This document shows, piece by piece, positions 53,737-64,000 of a DNA stretch of 64,000 nucleotides; position 1 is the stretch's first letter; every line of letters starts with the position of its first letter. Source of the stretch: Caenispirillum bisanense (GTDB lineage: Bacteria; Pseudomonadota; Alphaproteobacteria; Rhodospirillales; Rhodospirillaceae); NCBI RefSeq assembly GCF_039523075.1, contig NZ_BAAAEP010000001.1:279716-343715 (forward strand). The letters are read 5' to 3'. The notes beneath the pieces were generated by a model that was not told the DNA's origin, did no database searches, and saw only the letters and a program-made list of their open reading frames with translations. The translations under genes and the position numbers were made by a program.

Positions 53737-55707
53737 ATGCAGTACGTGAAGATGTTCCGCCCGCGTGCGCCGGTACTCCTGCTGGGGCTGGCGCTGATCA
53801 TCGCGCTGATCGAGACCGTCATGCTGATGGCCCGCCACGAGATGGCCCGCCGCAGCCTCGACGATGCGCTGGCGGAACAGGGGCGCCATCTGCACGACAG
53901 CTTCGTCCTGATGCTCGACCAGCTGGAACAGACCATGCTGTCGACGGCGACCCTGGTGGCCGGCGATCCCGAGGTGCAGCAGCTGTTCCTGGCCGGGGCC
54001 CGCGCCGTGGCGGCGGAGGGGGGCGGTGCCGGCGGTGCCGAGGCCGCCCTGTGGCGCGACCGCCTGATGGACCGCGTCTCGCCGGCCTGGACGGAGGTGC
54101 AGGAACGCTTCAACGTCCGCCAGCTGCATTTCCACCTGGCACCCGGCAGCACCAGCTTCCTGCGCGTCCACCAGCCCGACCGCTTCGGCGACGACCTTGC
54201 CGCCGTGCGCCACTCCGTCGTGGCCGCCAACGCCACCGGAACGCCGCAGGCGGGGTTCGAGACCGGCCGCGTCTATTCCGGCCTGCGCGGCGTGGTGCCG
54301 GTGACGGCGACCGACCCGCTCACCGGCGCCAGCGTGCATGTCGGGGCGCTGGAGGCCGGCACGGCGCTGGATACCGTGGTCAACACCCTTGACCGCCGCC
54401 TGAACCACGGCGTCGCCGTACTGCTCGGCAAGGAGCATGTGGAAAAGTCCATGTTCGCCGACTTGGCGGCGCCTGTGCTGCAGACCGCCGGGCGCTGCGG
54501 CTGCGTGGTGGAGGCGGTGTCGCGGGACGGTCTGGCCGATGTGCTCGGCCGGGCGCTCGACGCCGGCGTGGCCCTCAAGACGCCGGGGACCCAGCTGCTG
54601 GAGTATGAGGGCGGCGCCGTCGCGCTCTCCCACTTCCCGCTGCGCGACTTCCGCGGCACCCGGGATGCCTCCCTGGCGCCGGTGGGCGCGGTGGTGTTCT
54701 GGAACGACGCCACCCCGCTGGTGGCCGCCTTCCGCGCCGACCGGCTGAAGGAGGTGGTGTTCGGCGTCGTCGCCTATGCGGTGGTGATGCTATCGGTGCT
54801 GGCGGCCTTCCACTTCGGGGCCCGCCGGTTCGACTCCCTGCTGGCGGCCAAGACGCGCGAACTGGCCGCCGCCAATGCCCTGCTGCACGATCAGTCGGCC
54901 AACCTGGAGCGGTCCAACCGCGAGTTGGAGCAGTTCGCCCATATCGTCTCCCACGACCTGCGGGAGCCGCTGCGGTCGGTGGTCAGCTTCCTCATGCTGG
55001 TGAAGCGCCGCGCCGGCGCGGCGGCCCTGGACGAGGATACCCGCCGCTTCATCGACTACGCCATCAGCGGCGGCGAGCGCATGTCGCGCATGGTGAGCGA
55101 CCTGCTGGACCTGTCGCGGGTGCGTACCCGTGGCAGCGAGTTCCGTCCCGAGGCCAGCGCCGATCTGGTGGCCGAGGCGGTGCGCAACCTGACCATCGCC
55201 ATCCAGGACGCCCATGCCGAGGTGGTGGTGACCGAGGGGGCGCCGCCGGTGCTGGGCGACCGCGGCCAGCTGGTGCGGCTGTTCCAGAACCTCATCGGCA
55301 ATGCCCTCTCCTATCGCCGCCAGGGGCTACCGCCGGTGGTGCGGGTGGACTGGATGGAGCAGGGGCCGCTGGTGCGCTTCAGCATCATCGACAATGGCAT
55401 CGGCATCCCACCGGAGTTCAGCGAGGCGGTGTTCCTGCCGTTCCGCCGCCTCAACCCCGGCGGCGGAGCCGAGGGCAGCGGCATCGGGCTGGCCATCTGC
55501 CGCAGCATCGTGGAGCGTCACGGCGGCAGCATCGTGGCCGAGCCGGCCCCCGACGGCGCCGGCGCCTGCCTCACCTTCACCCTGGTGCGCGCCACCCTGC
55601 CGGAGGCCGCGGCCGGCGGCGCGCCCGCCGCCGTGGCGGCTGGCGGGCGGGGTGACGCCGCCACCGACCCGGCGGACGGGATCGGACGGGCCGAGCAGGC
55701 GGCCTGA
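53737..55707 (+). CDS. Membrane sensor histidine kinase with double-sensory periplasmic domain
   Basis: 656 residues: TM1 (about 10-32), a periplasmic domain of about 290 residues resembling the double Cache-like sensory domain of kinases (TALDTVVNTLDRRLNHGVAV), TM2 (about 335-358), HisKA with H406 in IVSHDLREPLRSVVS and HATPase with NALSYR, DNGIGI, GSGIGLAIC. No receiver domain or partner regulator beside it. Low-complexity Ala/Gly tail of about 35 residues. Same HDLxEPLR subfamily as the kinase at 34015. ATG 53752 is an alternative start. Confidence 0.9.
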   Translation: MQYVKMFRPRAPVLLLGLALIIALIETVMLMARHEMARRSLDDALAEQGRHLHDSFVLMLDQLEQTMLSTATLVAGDPEVQQLFLAGARAVAAEGGGAGGAEAALWRDRLMDRVSPAWTEVQERFNVRQLHFHLAPGSTSFLRVHQPDRFGDDLAAVRHSVVAANATGTPQAGFETGRVYSGLRGVVPVTATDPLTGASVHVGALEAGTALDTVVNTLDRRLNHGVAVLLGKEHVEKSMFADLAAPVLQTAGRCGCVVEAVSRDGLADVLGRALDAGVALKTPGTQLLEYEGGAVALSHFPLRDFRGTRDASLAPVGAVVFWNDATPLVAAFRADRLKEVVFGVVAYAVVMLSVLAAFHFGARRFDSLLAAKTRELAAANALLHDQSANLERSNRELEQFAHIVSHDLREPLRSVVSFLMLVKRRAGAAALDEDTRRFIDYAISGGERMSRMVSDLLDLSRVRTRGSEFRPEASADLVAEAVRNLTIAIQDAHAEVVVTEGAPPVLGDRGQLVRLFQNLIGNALSYRRQGLPPVVRVDWMEQGPLVRFSIIDNGIGIPPEFSEAVFLPFRRLNPGGGAEGSGIGLAICRSIVERHGGSIVAEPAPDGAGACLTFTLVRATLPEAAAGGAPAAVAAGGRGDAATDPADGIGRAEQAA

Positions 55708-55895
55708 CCCGGCCGGCGGCCGCAAGGGGTGGCCGGCGCGGGGAGCGGAAGGGGCAGGAACGGCGTCGCACCAACACCTTCCGGCGCGTGCTGCAGAATC
55801 TCCCTTACCGCTCGTTGCGCGGGATGCGCTTTGCGGCTACCATCCCCTGGGGCGACCGGTATTCGTTAAACGGATTTCTGCGAGGCTGGGGATCA

Positions 55896-56288
55896 ATGGT
55901 CTGGAACGACGAGCGGATCGAGCTTCTCAAGAGCCTTTGGGCCGAGGGGCTGACCACCGGTGAAATCGGCAAGCGGCTGGGGGTATCGAAGAACGCGGTG
56001 GTGGGCAAGGCGCACCGCCTGGGTCTGAAGGGGCGGCCCTCGCCCATCAAACGCACCCGCAAGGCCGCCAAGCCCGAGGCGCCGGCCAAGAAGCCCGATC
56101 CGGTGCCGTCGCTGGTCGATCTGGCCGCCCACACCTGCCGCTGGCCCATCGGCGACCCGCGCGAGCCGGGCTTCCACTTCTGCGGCAAGCCGGCCCTGGC
56201 CGGCAAGCCCTACTGCGCCGAGCACGCGGCCATCGCCTACGTCACCTCCGGCAGCAGCAAGGCCTCCCGCGAGGAGGACGCCGCCTGA
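55896..56288 (+). CDS. gcrA: Cell-cycle regulator GcrA
   Basis: 130 residues: WNDERIELLKSLWAEGLTTG and EIGKRLGVSKNAVVGKAHRL give the GcrA HTH, and the C-terminal part has CRWPIGDPREPGFHFCGKPA, the RNA polymerase sigma-70-binding element. GcrA activates genes with GANTC sites methylated by CcrM. One GANTC (GAATC, 55796-55800) lies 96 bp upstream. ATG 55896 is chosen as the conserved start MVWNDERI; the frame extends upstream without homology. Confidence 0.96.
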   Translation: MVWNDERIELLKSLWAEGLTTGEIGKRLGVSKNAVVGKAHRLGLKGRPSPIKRTRKAAKPEAPAKKPDPVPSLVDLAAHTCRWPIGDPREPGFHFCGKPALAGKPYCAEHAAIAYVTSGSSKASREEDAA

Positions 56289-56310
56289 GGCGGCGGGCCT
56301 TCCGTCTCCC

Positions 56311-57510
56311 TTACTTCGACGTCACCGGCAGCCGTCCGCCAGTCCAGCGGGCGGCGAGCAGGCGCGCGACCGCCATGCCCGCCACGCTGAGGCCGGCCAT
56401 GGCGGCGAAGGCGGCCGTGCCGCCGCCGGTTTCGAACAGGCGGCCGGTGAGGCCCATGGCGAGGCCCATGCCGGCGCCCAGCGCCACCGAGGAATAGATC
56501 GCCTGCACCCGCCCCGAACACTCCGGCGGCACGGCGCGGGCGATGAAGTGCATGGCCCCCAGGTGGATGGCGCCGAAGGTGAGCGCGTGCAGGGTCTGCA
56601 CCGGCGCCACCAGCCACGGGCTGGTGGTGAGCGCCAGCACGCTCCACCGCAATGCTCCGCCGGCGCCGCCCAGCAGCAGCAGGCGGGCCGGGCCGAACCG
56701 CTCCACCACCCGGTTGCCGAAGGCGAACAGCACGATTTCCGCTACCACGCCGATGGCCCACAGCACGCCGATCAGCGCTTCCGACAGGCCGGCGGCGCGC
56801 CAGTGCAGGGTGGCGAAGCCGTAGTAGGCGGCGTGGCTGGCCTGCAGCAGCGCGGCGGCGGCCAGGAAGGTGATCACCGCCGGCTGCCGTAGCAGCGGTG
56901 CCAGCGGCGGCGGCGGGGCGTCGTCGGCGGCGCTGCGGGTGCGCACGTCGGGCAGCAGCACGCAGGCGCCGATGGTGAGCCCGAGGCCGCCGAGGATCGC
57001 CCACAGGATCACGTCCACCGGCAGGTCGAGCAGCAGCCGCCCGCCCAGCAGCGACCCGCCGATGAAGGTGAGCGACCCCCACAGCCGGATGCGACCGTAG
57101 TCGAGCCTCTTCTCATAAGCTGTTAGAAGAGTTACGTTTTCCCCCAGCGGCATGAGCGCCGCAAAGGCCGCCGTGCTGAGGATGCTGAGCACCAGCAGGG
57201 CCGCGAAGCCGTCGGCCACCGCGAACAGGGCATAGGCCAGCAGCGCCACCGTCGCCAGCACGATCATCGGCCCCCGCCGACGGCCGTAGACATCGACTGC
57301 GCGGCCGATGAGCGGGTTCGCCAGCACCTTGGCCCAGAACCCGACCGCCAGCAGGATGCCGATCTGCCCCGGCGTCACCTCCTGCGCCTGCAGCCACAGC
57401 GGCCAGTAGGGCAGCTGCACGCCCACGACGGTGAACAGGGCGGCATAGAACAGCGACAGGCGCGCGCCCGGCGGCAGGCGGAACGGCGACAGGGACGACA
57501 AGGCGGGCAT
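56311..57510 (-). CDS. MFS transporter, 3-phenylpropionate/nucleoside-type (MFS_1-like)
   Basis: 399 residues, 12 predicted TM helices, with LPYWPLWLQAQEVTPGQIGI, NPLIGRAVDVYGRRRGPMIV and LDYGRIRLWGSLTFIGGSLL; this is the HcaT-like MFS_1_like group. Substrate unknown. A run of rare, A/T-ending codons interrupts the otherwise GC-rich coding sequence at about 57107-57140 (residues 124-135, ENVTLLTAYEKRL) with a 7-bp inverted repeat; the protein reads through normally. ATG 57510. Confidence 0.88.
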   Translation of the reverse strand: MPALSSLSPFRLPPGARLSLFYAALFTVVGVQLPYWPLWLQAQEVTPGQIGILLAVGFWAKVLANPLIGRAVDVYGRRRGPMIVLATVALLAYALFAVADGFAALLVLSILSTAAFAALMPLGENVTLLTAYEKRLDYGRIRLWGSLTFIGGSLLGGRLLLDLPVDVILWAILGGLGLTIGACVLLPDVRTRSAADDAPPPPLAPLLRQPAVITFLAAAALLQASHAAYYGFATLHWRAAGLSEALIGVLWAIGVVAEIVLFAFGNRVVERFGPARLLLLGGAGGALRWSVLALTTSPWLVAPVQTLHALTFGAIHLGAMHFIARAVPPECSGRVQAIYSSVALGAGMGLAMGLTGRLFETGGGTAAFAAMAGLSVAGMAVARLLAARWTGGRLPVTSK

Positions 57511-57669
57511 GGTCCACCGGCGGCGGCAGGGCATCGCGCCCCAGGGGGCGAAAGGCCGCATCCTGCGCATTGCAGGCAGGTCTGGCAAGTGCGTGTTTCA
57601 GTTGTCGCCTTCGGGCCGACCGGGTAGCATCCGCAACGCTTTGACCCTCATCAGCGCAAGGAAGTTCCC

Positions 57670-59319
57670 ATGTCCGCTGCCAGCCCCTATCTGCGTGATC
57701 TGGACAAGAACGCCGCCAACCATGTGGCGCTCACTCCGATCCAGTTCCTCGACCGCGCAGCCCAGGTCTGGCCGGATCGACCGTCGGTGATCCACGGTGC
57801 CCGCCGCTATACCTGGAAGGAGACCGCCACCCGCAGCCGCCGGCTGGCCTCCGCCCTGGCCAAGCGCGGCATCGGCTTCGGCGACACGGTGGCGGTGATG
57901 GCGGCCAACACGCCGGAGCTTTACGAGTGCCACTTCGGCATTCCCATGGTCGGCGCGGTGATCAATGCGCTCAACATCCGCCTGGACGCCGAGGCGCTGG
58001 CCTTCATCCTCGACCACGGCGAGGCCAAGCTGCTGATTACCGACCGCGAGTTCAGCCGCACCATGAAGGACGCGCTGGCGAAGCTCGGCCGCAGCATCCC
58101 GGTCATCGACATCGACGACCCCGAGGCCGGCGGCATCGGCGAGCTGATCGGCGAGAAGGATTACGAGGCGCTGCTGGCCGAGGGCGAGGAGACCTTCGAG
58201 TGGCGCTGGCCGGAGGATGAGTGGGAGGCGGTCGCGCTCAACTACACCTCGGGCACCACGGGCAACCCCAAGGGTGTCGTCTATCACCACCGTGGGGCCT
58301 ATCTCAACGCCATGTCCAACGTGGTGACCTGGGGCATGCCCTACCACGCCACGTACCTGTGGACGCTGCCCATGTTCCACTGCAACGGCTGGTGCTTCCC
58401 CTGGACGCTGCCGATCATCGGCGGCACCAGCGTGTGCCTGCGGCGCGTGTCCGCCAAGACCATCTTCGACGCCATCGCCGACGAGAAGGTTACCCACTTC
58501 TGCGGCGCGCCCATCGTGCTCGGCTTCCTCATCAACGCCAAGGCGGCCGACAAGCGGCAGTTCGACCACAAGGTCAACGTCATGACCGCCGCCGCCCCGC
58601 CGCCGGCCAGCGTGCTGGAGGCCATGCAGCGCGACGGCTTCAACGTCACCCACGTCTACGGCCTCACCGAGTCCTACGGCCCGGCCACCGTCTGCGTGTG
58701 GAAGGACGAATGGAGCGACCTGCCGGCCGACGAGCAGGCCCGCCTGAAGTCCCGGCAGGGCGTGCGCTATGTGGTGCAGGAAGGCCTGACGGTCATGAAC
58801 CCGGAGACCATGCAGGAAACCCCGCCCGACGGCGAGACCATCGGCGAGGTGATGATGCGCGGCAACATCGTCATGAAGGGCTACCTGAAGAACCCCAAGG
58901 CGAGCGCCGAGGCCTTCGCCGGCGGCTGGTTCCACACCGGCGACCTGGGCGTCATGCACCCCGACGGCTACATCCAACTGAAGGACCGCTCCAAGGACAT
59001 CATCATCTCCGGCGGCGAGAACATCTCCTCCATCGAGGTCGAAGGCGTGCTGCACAAGCACCCGGCGGTCAACATGGCGGCGGTGGTCGCCAAGCCCGAT
59101 GCCAAGTGGGGCGAAACGCCGCTGGCCTATGTGGAGCTGAAGGACGGCACCACCGCCACCGCCGAGGAACTGATCGCCTTCTGCCGCGAGCATCTCGCCC
59201 ATTACAAGTGCCCGCGCGAGGTGCAGTTCATCGAGCTGCCGAAGACCTCCACCGGCAAGATCCAGAAGTTCGTCCTGCGCGACATGGCGAAGAAGGCGGC
59301 CGGCGACGTGCCGCAGTAA
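57670..59319 (+). CDS. Acyl-CoA synthetase (AMP-forming)
   Basis: 549 residues. ATP/AMP motifs: NYTSGTTGNPKGVVYHHRG, YGLTESYGPATV, FHTGDLGVMHPDGYIQLKDR and SGGENISSIEVEG, plus the catalytic lysine in TSTGKIQK. The protein resembles acyl-CoA synthetases of the FadD/DmdB type, active on medium or branched-chain carboxylates. ATG 57670 is 9 nt past a AAGGAAG. Substrate cannot be told; no fatty-acid oxidation genes are adjacent. Confidence 0.9.
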   Translation: MSAASPYLRDLDKNAANHVALTPIQFLDRAAQVWPDRPSVIHGARRYTWKETATRSRRLASALAKRGIGFGDTVAVMAANTPELYECHFGIPMVGAVINALNIRLDAEALAFILDHGEAKLLITDREFSRTMKDALAKLGRSIPVIDIDDPEAGGIGELIGEKDYEALLAEGEETFEWRWPEDEWEAVALNYTSGTTGNPKGVVYHHRGAYLNAMSNVVTWGMPYHATYLWTLPMFHCNGWCFPWTLPIIGGTSVCLRRVSAKTIFDAIADEKVTHFCGAPIVLGFLINAKAADKRQFDHKVNVMTAAAPPPASVLEAMQRDGFNVTHVYGLTESYGPATVCVWKDEWSDLPADEQARLKSRQGVRYVVQEGLTVMNPETMQETPPDGETIGEVMMRGNIVMKGYLKNPKASAEAFAGGWFHTGDLGVMHPDGYIQLKDRSKDIIISGGENISSIEVEGVLHKHPAVNMAAVVAKPDAKWGETPLAYVELKDGTTATAEELIAFCREHLAHYKCPREVQFIELPKTSTGKIQKFVLRDMAKKAAGDVPQ

Positions 59320-59385
59320 TCCGCTGCCGCGTGAAGAGTGAAGGCGAGGGGCGGTGCCGGCGCGGCCGGTGCCGCCCTTCGTCCG

Positions 59386-60363
59386 TCAGCCGCCGGCCAG
59401 GATGGCGATGGCCACCTTGCGGCCGCTGCCGTCGGCGGCAACGGCGAAGGCGAGGTGGGTGAAGCGCCGGTCGGTGAGGGTATCGCGGTAGCGGCCGCTC
59501 TCCAGCCACTGGTCGACGAAGCGGTCCACATCCTCCGCCGTCGCCGCCACGCCGCAGCCGCCGCAGCGCCCGGCGACCACCGAAAAGCTCCGCCAGCTGC
59601 CGCGCCGCTCCGCCGGCACCAGGGCGGTGGGGTCGGCGAGCAGCGACTGCAGGTCGGCGTCGCCCAGGTCTTCGGCCGGCAGGGCGTCCGCCAGCGCGGC
59701 GGTGAGGTCGGGAGCCGCCTCCAGCGTCGGGGTGCCGGCCTCCTGGCGCAGGGTGTTGACCCGCTCCACCGCCGCCTGGGCCAGATCGGGCGCGGCCAGT
59801 TCCTCGCCGCCGGTTTCGCCGGGGCCGGCGAAGGTCTGCACGGCGAACAGGCCGCCGCCGCCCTCGCCGCCGTCACTGTCGCCGGCCGCCAGTCCGAAGC
59901 CGAAGTGGGTCTTGCCGGCGTCCAGGATGTTGCGGCGATGGCCAGGGCTTTCCATCCAGCCGGTGTGCAGCTGTTGCAGGCGGGCGCGATCCACGGCCGG
60001 CGGACAGCCGTCGCAGCGGGCGATGTTCTCCGCCACGCCCTTGGCGGTGGTGCCGCCGGCCGCCAGGTAGCGATCCATGACCGTGTCGCCTTCGGGCGAG
60101 CGATGGGCATAGTAGTCGCGCCGCAGCATGTCCTCGGCATGGGCCTGGGCGGCCTCGGCCAGGGGCGGCGTGGTGGACAGCGGCGGCAGGTCATGCTCGG
60201 CGCGGGAGGCGTTGACCAGCTCCAGCGCCGTGGCGCGGGCGGCGTCCAGGTCCAGCCCGTCCTGCTGCGCCACGGCGGCCACGGACGCCGCTGCCAGCAG
60301 GGTGGTCGCCAGAAGGGTCCGGATCGCTGCCCGAGCGGTTGCCTTAGCCGTTGCCATCTTCAT
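59386..60363 (-). CDS. Secreted CAP-domain protein
   Basis: 325 residues: signal peptide (1-33, AAASVAAVAQQ), CAP domain (36-175) with LELVNASRAEHDLPPLSTTP, YYAHRSPEGDTVMDRY, GVAENIARCDGCPPAV and WMESPGHRRNILDAG, the standard His/Glu/His arrangement. The second half (180-325) has two more cysteines GRCGGCG and no known fold. Bacterial CAP proteins are secreted and poorly characterised. ATG 60363. Confidence 0.92.
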   Translation of the reverse strand: MKMATAKATARAAIRTLLATTLLAAASVAAVAQQDGLDLDAARATALELVNASRAEHDLPPLSTTPPLAEAAQAHAEDMLRRDYYAHRSPEGDTVMDRYLAAGGTTAKGVAENIARCDGCPPAVDRARLQQLHTGWMESPGHRRNILDAGKTHFGFGLAAGDSDGGEGGGGLFAVQTFAGPGETGGEELAAPDLAQAAVERVNTLRQEAGTPTLEAAPDLTAALADALPAEDLGDADLQSLLADPTALVPAERRGSWRSFSVVAGRCGGCGVAATAEDVDRFVDQWLESGRYRDTLTDRRFTHLAFAVAADGSGRKVAIAILAGG

Positions 60364-60439
60364 GGTTCCGTCGTTCCCTGTGCCGATGCCGTCTCCTACG
60401 GCACCAACACCGGCGGCCGGGGCAGGGGTTGCGAGCGGA

Positions 60440-62104
60440 TCAGGGGGCGGTGACGACGCGCTGGCTGGTACGGCTCGGCTGGTTCACCAGGTTGAAGCGC
60501 GACACGTCCGGCGACGGCTTGCCGAAGAACCAGCCCTGGCCGTAGCCGATGCCCAGTTCGCGCAGCAGCCACATGGTGTCGGCATCCTCCACCATCTCGC
60601 CGATGCACTGCATGCCAAGGTCGCGGGCAAGGCCGGCGATGGCGCGCAGGAAGGGGCGGCCGTGGCGGGTGTGGAAGGCATCGCGGATGTAGCTGCCGTC
60701 GATCTTCACATAGTCCACTTCCAGCGCCTTCAGGTAGGGGAAGGCGGCGGCGCCGGCGCCGAAGTCGTCGATGCACACCGGGCAGCCCAGGTGGCGCATC
60801 TTGCGCAGCACCTGGTTGGCGCGGGCGAGGTCGTGCATCTCGTGGCTTTCCGTCACCTCGAACATCAGGCGCGGCATCAGGTGTTCGTCGGCGTGCAGCA
60901 TCTTGAACAGGTCGGCGCAGAAACGGTCGCTGGCCACCGACCGGCCGGACAGGTTGACGGCGATCTTGGCGCCGGAGCGGATGCCGCGGTTTTCCCGCAG
61001 GATGGTCAGCGCCCGCTGCATCACCGCCATGTCCATTTCCTCGACCACGCCGAATTCCTCGGCGAAACCGATGAGGCGGGCAGGGGGGATCAGCCGTTCG
61101 CCGTTGTCGATGCGGGCCAGGGCCTCGTAATGATGGACCTGCCAGGTGGCGAGGTCGACGATGGGCTGGAACACCAGCATCAGGTTCTGGCCGACGGCGC
61201 GGCGGAAGGTGGCGACCTTGCCCAGCGTCTCCTCCATCGCCGCCTTGTAGCCCTGGCTGATGGAGCCGAGATCGCGCCCGACCGTGTCGCCGCGCACGAA
61301 GGAGTTGATGGTGTAGACCAGCGCCTTCGACAGATCCTCGTCCGACAGGTCGCCGCCGTCCACCTGCACCGTCGCCGCCTTCAGGTCGATGGGCGCGGCC
61401 GAGGGGTCGAACACCGCCAGCATGTCGTTGACCTTGCGGGAGATGTCGTCCTGCTTCAGGCCGCCGTCGTGCAGCACGCCGAGGGAGCCGTTCTCCAGCC
61501 GCCCGACGCCGTCGCCGCCGACGGACCACGCGCGCAGGTAGTCCATCACCGAGTCCATGAACTGCTCGGCGCGGTCGGCCGGCAGGTCGCCCAGCTTGTC
61601 GGGGGTGAGGTCGAGCAGGGTGAGCTGAGCGTCATCCGCCTCGCCGCCGCGGATCTTGTCCTTCACCTTGGCGGCGAAGCTGTCCACCGCCATGGGGGCC
61701 TTCGCCACCTCCGGCACGCCGAGCGCCGCCAGGCCCTTGATGTGGGTGAGGGTGATGTAGGTGGCGTCCGGCGTCTCGGGCAGCAGGATGGCCGACAGGC
61801 TGAGGCGCTGCTCGCCGCCCGGACCCTGGAAATACAGCGGGATGCGGTCCAGCCGGCCGGTGCGACGCAGGCGCAGCAACAGCTCGTCCAGCATCAGCAT
61901 GTCGCGGTCGGCGATCAGGTCGTGGATGGGAGTTCCCTTCAGCGTCTTCGGCGCCTGGCCGAACATCTGCTCCACCGTGCCGGCGCAATAGCTGACGCTG
62001 GCATCCTCGTCCAGTTCCAGCAGCACGTCGTTGCCGGCGAAGGCGAAGGCGATGAACCGCGACCGTTGCGCACGCAGCCGCTCGATCTCGGATTCTGACG
62101 ACAT
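60440..62104 (-). CDS. EAL-domain c-di-GMP phosphodiesterase with PAS sensor
   Basis: 554 residues. N-terminal PAS-like domain (25-125), a middle region (125-300) without a recognisable GGDEF motif, and a complete C-terminal EAL domain: YEALARI, NLSGRSV, EVTES, DDFGAG, VKIDGSYIR, GEMVED and QGWFFGKP. All catalytic and metal residues needed for c-di-GMP hydrolysis appear present. ATG 62104 was preferred for its AGAGGGG site; the frame continues upstream into the divergent gap. Divergent from nifA. Confidence 0.9.
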   Translation of the reverse strand: MSSESEIERLRAQRSRFIAFAFAGNDVLLELDEDASVSYCAGTVEQMFGQAPKTLKGTPIHDLIADRDMLMLDELLLRLRRTGRLDRIPLYFQGPGGEQRLSLSAILLPETPDATYITLTHIKGLAALGVPEVAKAPMAVDSFAAKVKDKIRGGEADDAQLTLLDLTPDKLGDLPADRAEQFMDSVMDYLRAWSVGGDGVGRLENGSLGVLHDGGLKQDDISRKVNDMLAVFDPSAAPIDLKAATVQVDGGDLSDEDLSKALVYTINSFVRGDTVGRDLGSISQGYKAAMEETLGKVATFRRAVGQNLMLVFQPIVDLATWQVHHYEALARIDNGERLIPPARLIGFAEEFGVVEEMDMAVMQRALTILRENRGIRSGAKIAVNLSGRSVASDRFCADLFKMLHADEHLMPRLMFEVTESHEMHDLARANQVLRKMRHLGCPVCIDDFGAGAAAFPYLKALEVDYVKIDGSYIRDAFHTRHGRPFLRAIAGLARDLGMQCIGEMVEDADTMWLLRELGIGYGQGWFFGKPSPDVSRFNLVNQPSRTSQRVVTAP

Positions 62105-62491
62105 GGACACCCCTCTATCCTGCAGGCCGCCCCCAGCCCGCTGCTTGCTCGGTTCTCCGACGCCCTTCGATCCTGCGCGGGAAGTGATCAAAAGGCAAGG
62201 GGCCGCGGCTTTTGGGAGGATGAACCGCGCCCTTGGTATTGCAGCCCACGAAGACATCGTAGTAATCGGGGTGCCGTGCGTCGCGAGGGTTGTTTTGCCG
62301 CTGGCGTCGGGCCCAAACAGTGCAAGGACAGACCCCTTGTTTTACCGCCGGTTGAACTTTGGCGGCGCAGTATACGCCCACCCTGCGATGGGATAAGGCT
62401 ACATGCACAAAGTGTCTGGTTGCTGCATCGCACACAAGTCTCATATACTGTCGCAGTGGTTGGCGAAGGGCCGTTCGGGAGGGTGGGGCGG
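62105..62491. other. Divergent intergenic region EAL/nifA
   Basis: 387 bp, A/T-richer toward nifA. Contains the nifA promoter candidate. No NifA upstream-activator (TGT-N10-ACA) or sigma-54 -24/-12 motif was found. TGCACAAAGTGTC at 62404-62416 resembles the XRE operator but is imperfect. Confidence 0.6.
62420..62449 (+). promoter_or_regulatory. Sigma-70 type promoter candidate of nifA
   Basis: -35 TTGCTG (62420-62425), 18-bp spacer, -10 TATACT (62444-62449), about 40 bp before the start codon. Absence of a sigma-54 site suggests nifA is not autoactivated from here. Confidence 0.5.

Positions 62492-64000
<1,509 letters not shown>

Noticed and set aside
53649..54392. Frame starting MGVLHMEGYCCICDD before the kinase
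   Set aside because: It runs into the kinase in another frame and only the first 40 codons are outside it; no ribosome binding site or family.
62105..62491. Sigma-54 promoter or NifA upstream activator before nifA
   Set aside because: No GG-N10-GC core at correct spacing and no TGT-N10-ACA.

Overview
The window is about 64 kb of very GC-rich, gene-dense chromosome. Its gene content points to an alphaproteobacterium, most likely of the Rhodospirillales (Azospirillum/Caenispirillum type). The evidence is the alphaproteobacterial cell-cycle regulator GcrA, a ProS without the editing insertion, DUF1489 and DUF1491 proteins, a PAS_5 protein, a NifA with the oxygen-sensing cysteine pattern, and a complete ectoine/hydroxyectoine operon. 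This suggests a motile, halotolerant, probably nitrogen-fixing organism. Taxonomy is inferred from family content, not from a marker-gene search. No tRNA, rRNA, CRISPR array, prophage or insertion sequence was seen.

Layout. 1-4.8 kb: an NCS2 purine permease cut by the window edge, a secreted protein, proS, and lolC-lolD. 4.9-10.4 kb: chromate transporter, phasin-like protein, an FtsK-type translocase without membrane segments, a PAS_5 protein and an orphan HicB. 10.7-14.3 kb: ectABCD, with ectA and ectB fused in one open frame. 14.3-18.5 kb: an RlmM-like methyltransferase overlapping a RoxA-type ribosomal oxygenase, a LysE exporter and an Spx/ArsC-like protein. 18.5-26.6 kb: ABC exporter, pepN, NUDIX hydrolase, and a tightly overlapping PPi-type phosphofructokinase/DUF1489/MATE set. 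27-39.8 kb: signal transduction, with two chemoreceptors, a CHASE/PAS histidine kinase, a self-regulated-looking XRE repressor, a bacteriohemerythrin and a LuxR-type response regulator, plus a CoA transferase, a GST and DUF1491. 39.9-46.8 kb: C1 oxidation, with a candidate sRNA, a NAD-dependent formate dehydrogenase (fdsB-fdsA), a LysR regulator and glutathione-dependent formaldehyde dehydrogenase. 46.9-53.6 kb: a hydroxamate-siderophore uptake operon (TonB receptor, FhuF, FhuC, FhuD, FhuB) behind a promoter with a Fur-box-like palindrome. 53.7-64 kb: a second orphan histidine kinase, GcrA, an MFS transporter, an acyl-CoA ligase, a CAP-domain protein, an EAL phosphodiesterase, and NifA running off the right edge.

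How the genes work together. FrmA-type dehydrogenase and Fds convert formaldehyde through S-formylglutathione to formate and then CO2 with NADH recovery; the hydrolase step is not in the window. EctABCD makes ectoine and 5-hydroxyectoine from aspartate semialdehyde. The TonB receptor and Fhu proteins bring in and reduce ferric siderophore. RoxA and the RlmM-like enzyme probably modify the large ribosomal subunit.

The observations most worth follow-up are the EctA-EctB fusion with a preserved internal ribosome binding site; two copies of a long inverted-repeat element with cross-matching arms; a divergent XRE promoter region with two identical palindromes three helical turns apart; a candidate anti-Shine-Dalgarno sRNA ahead of fdsB; and the soluble FtsK with an acidic N-terminal region. 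All calls are from reading the sequence; no database search was run.
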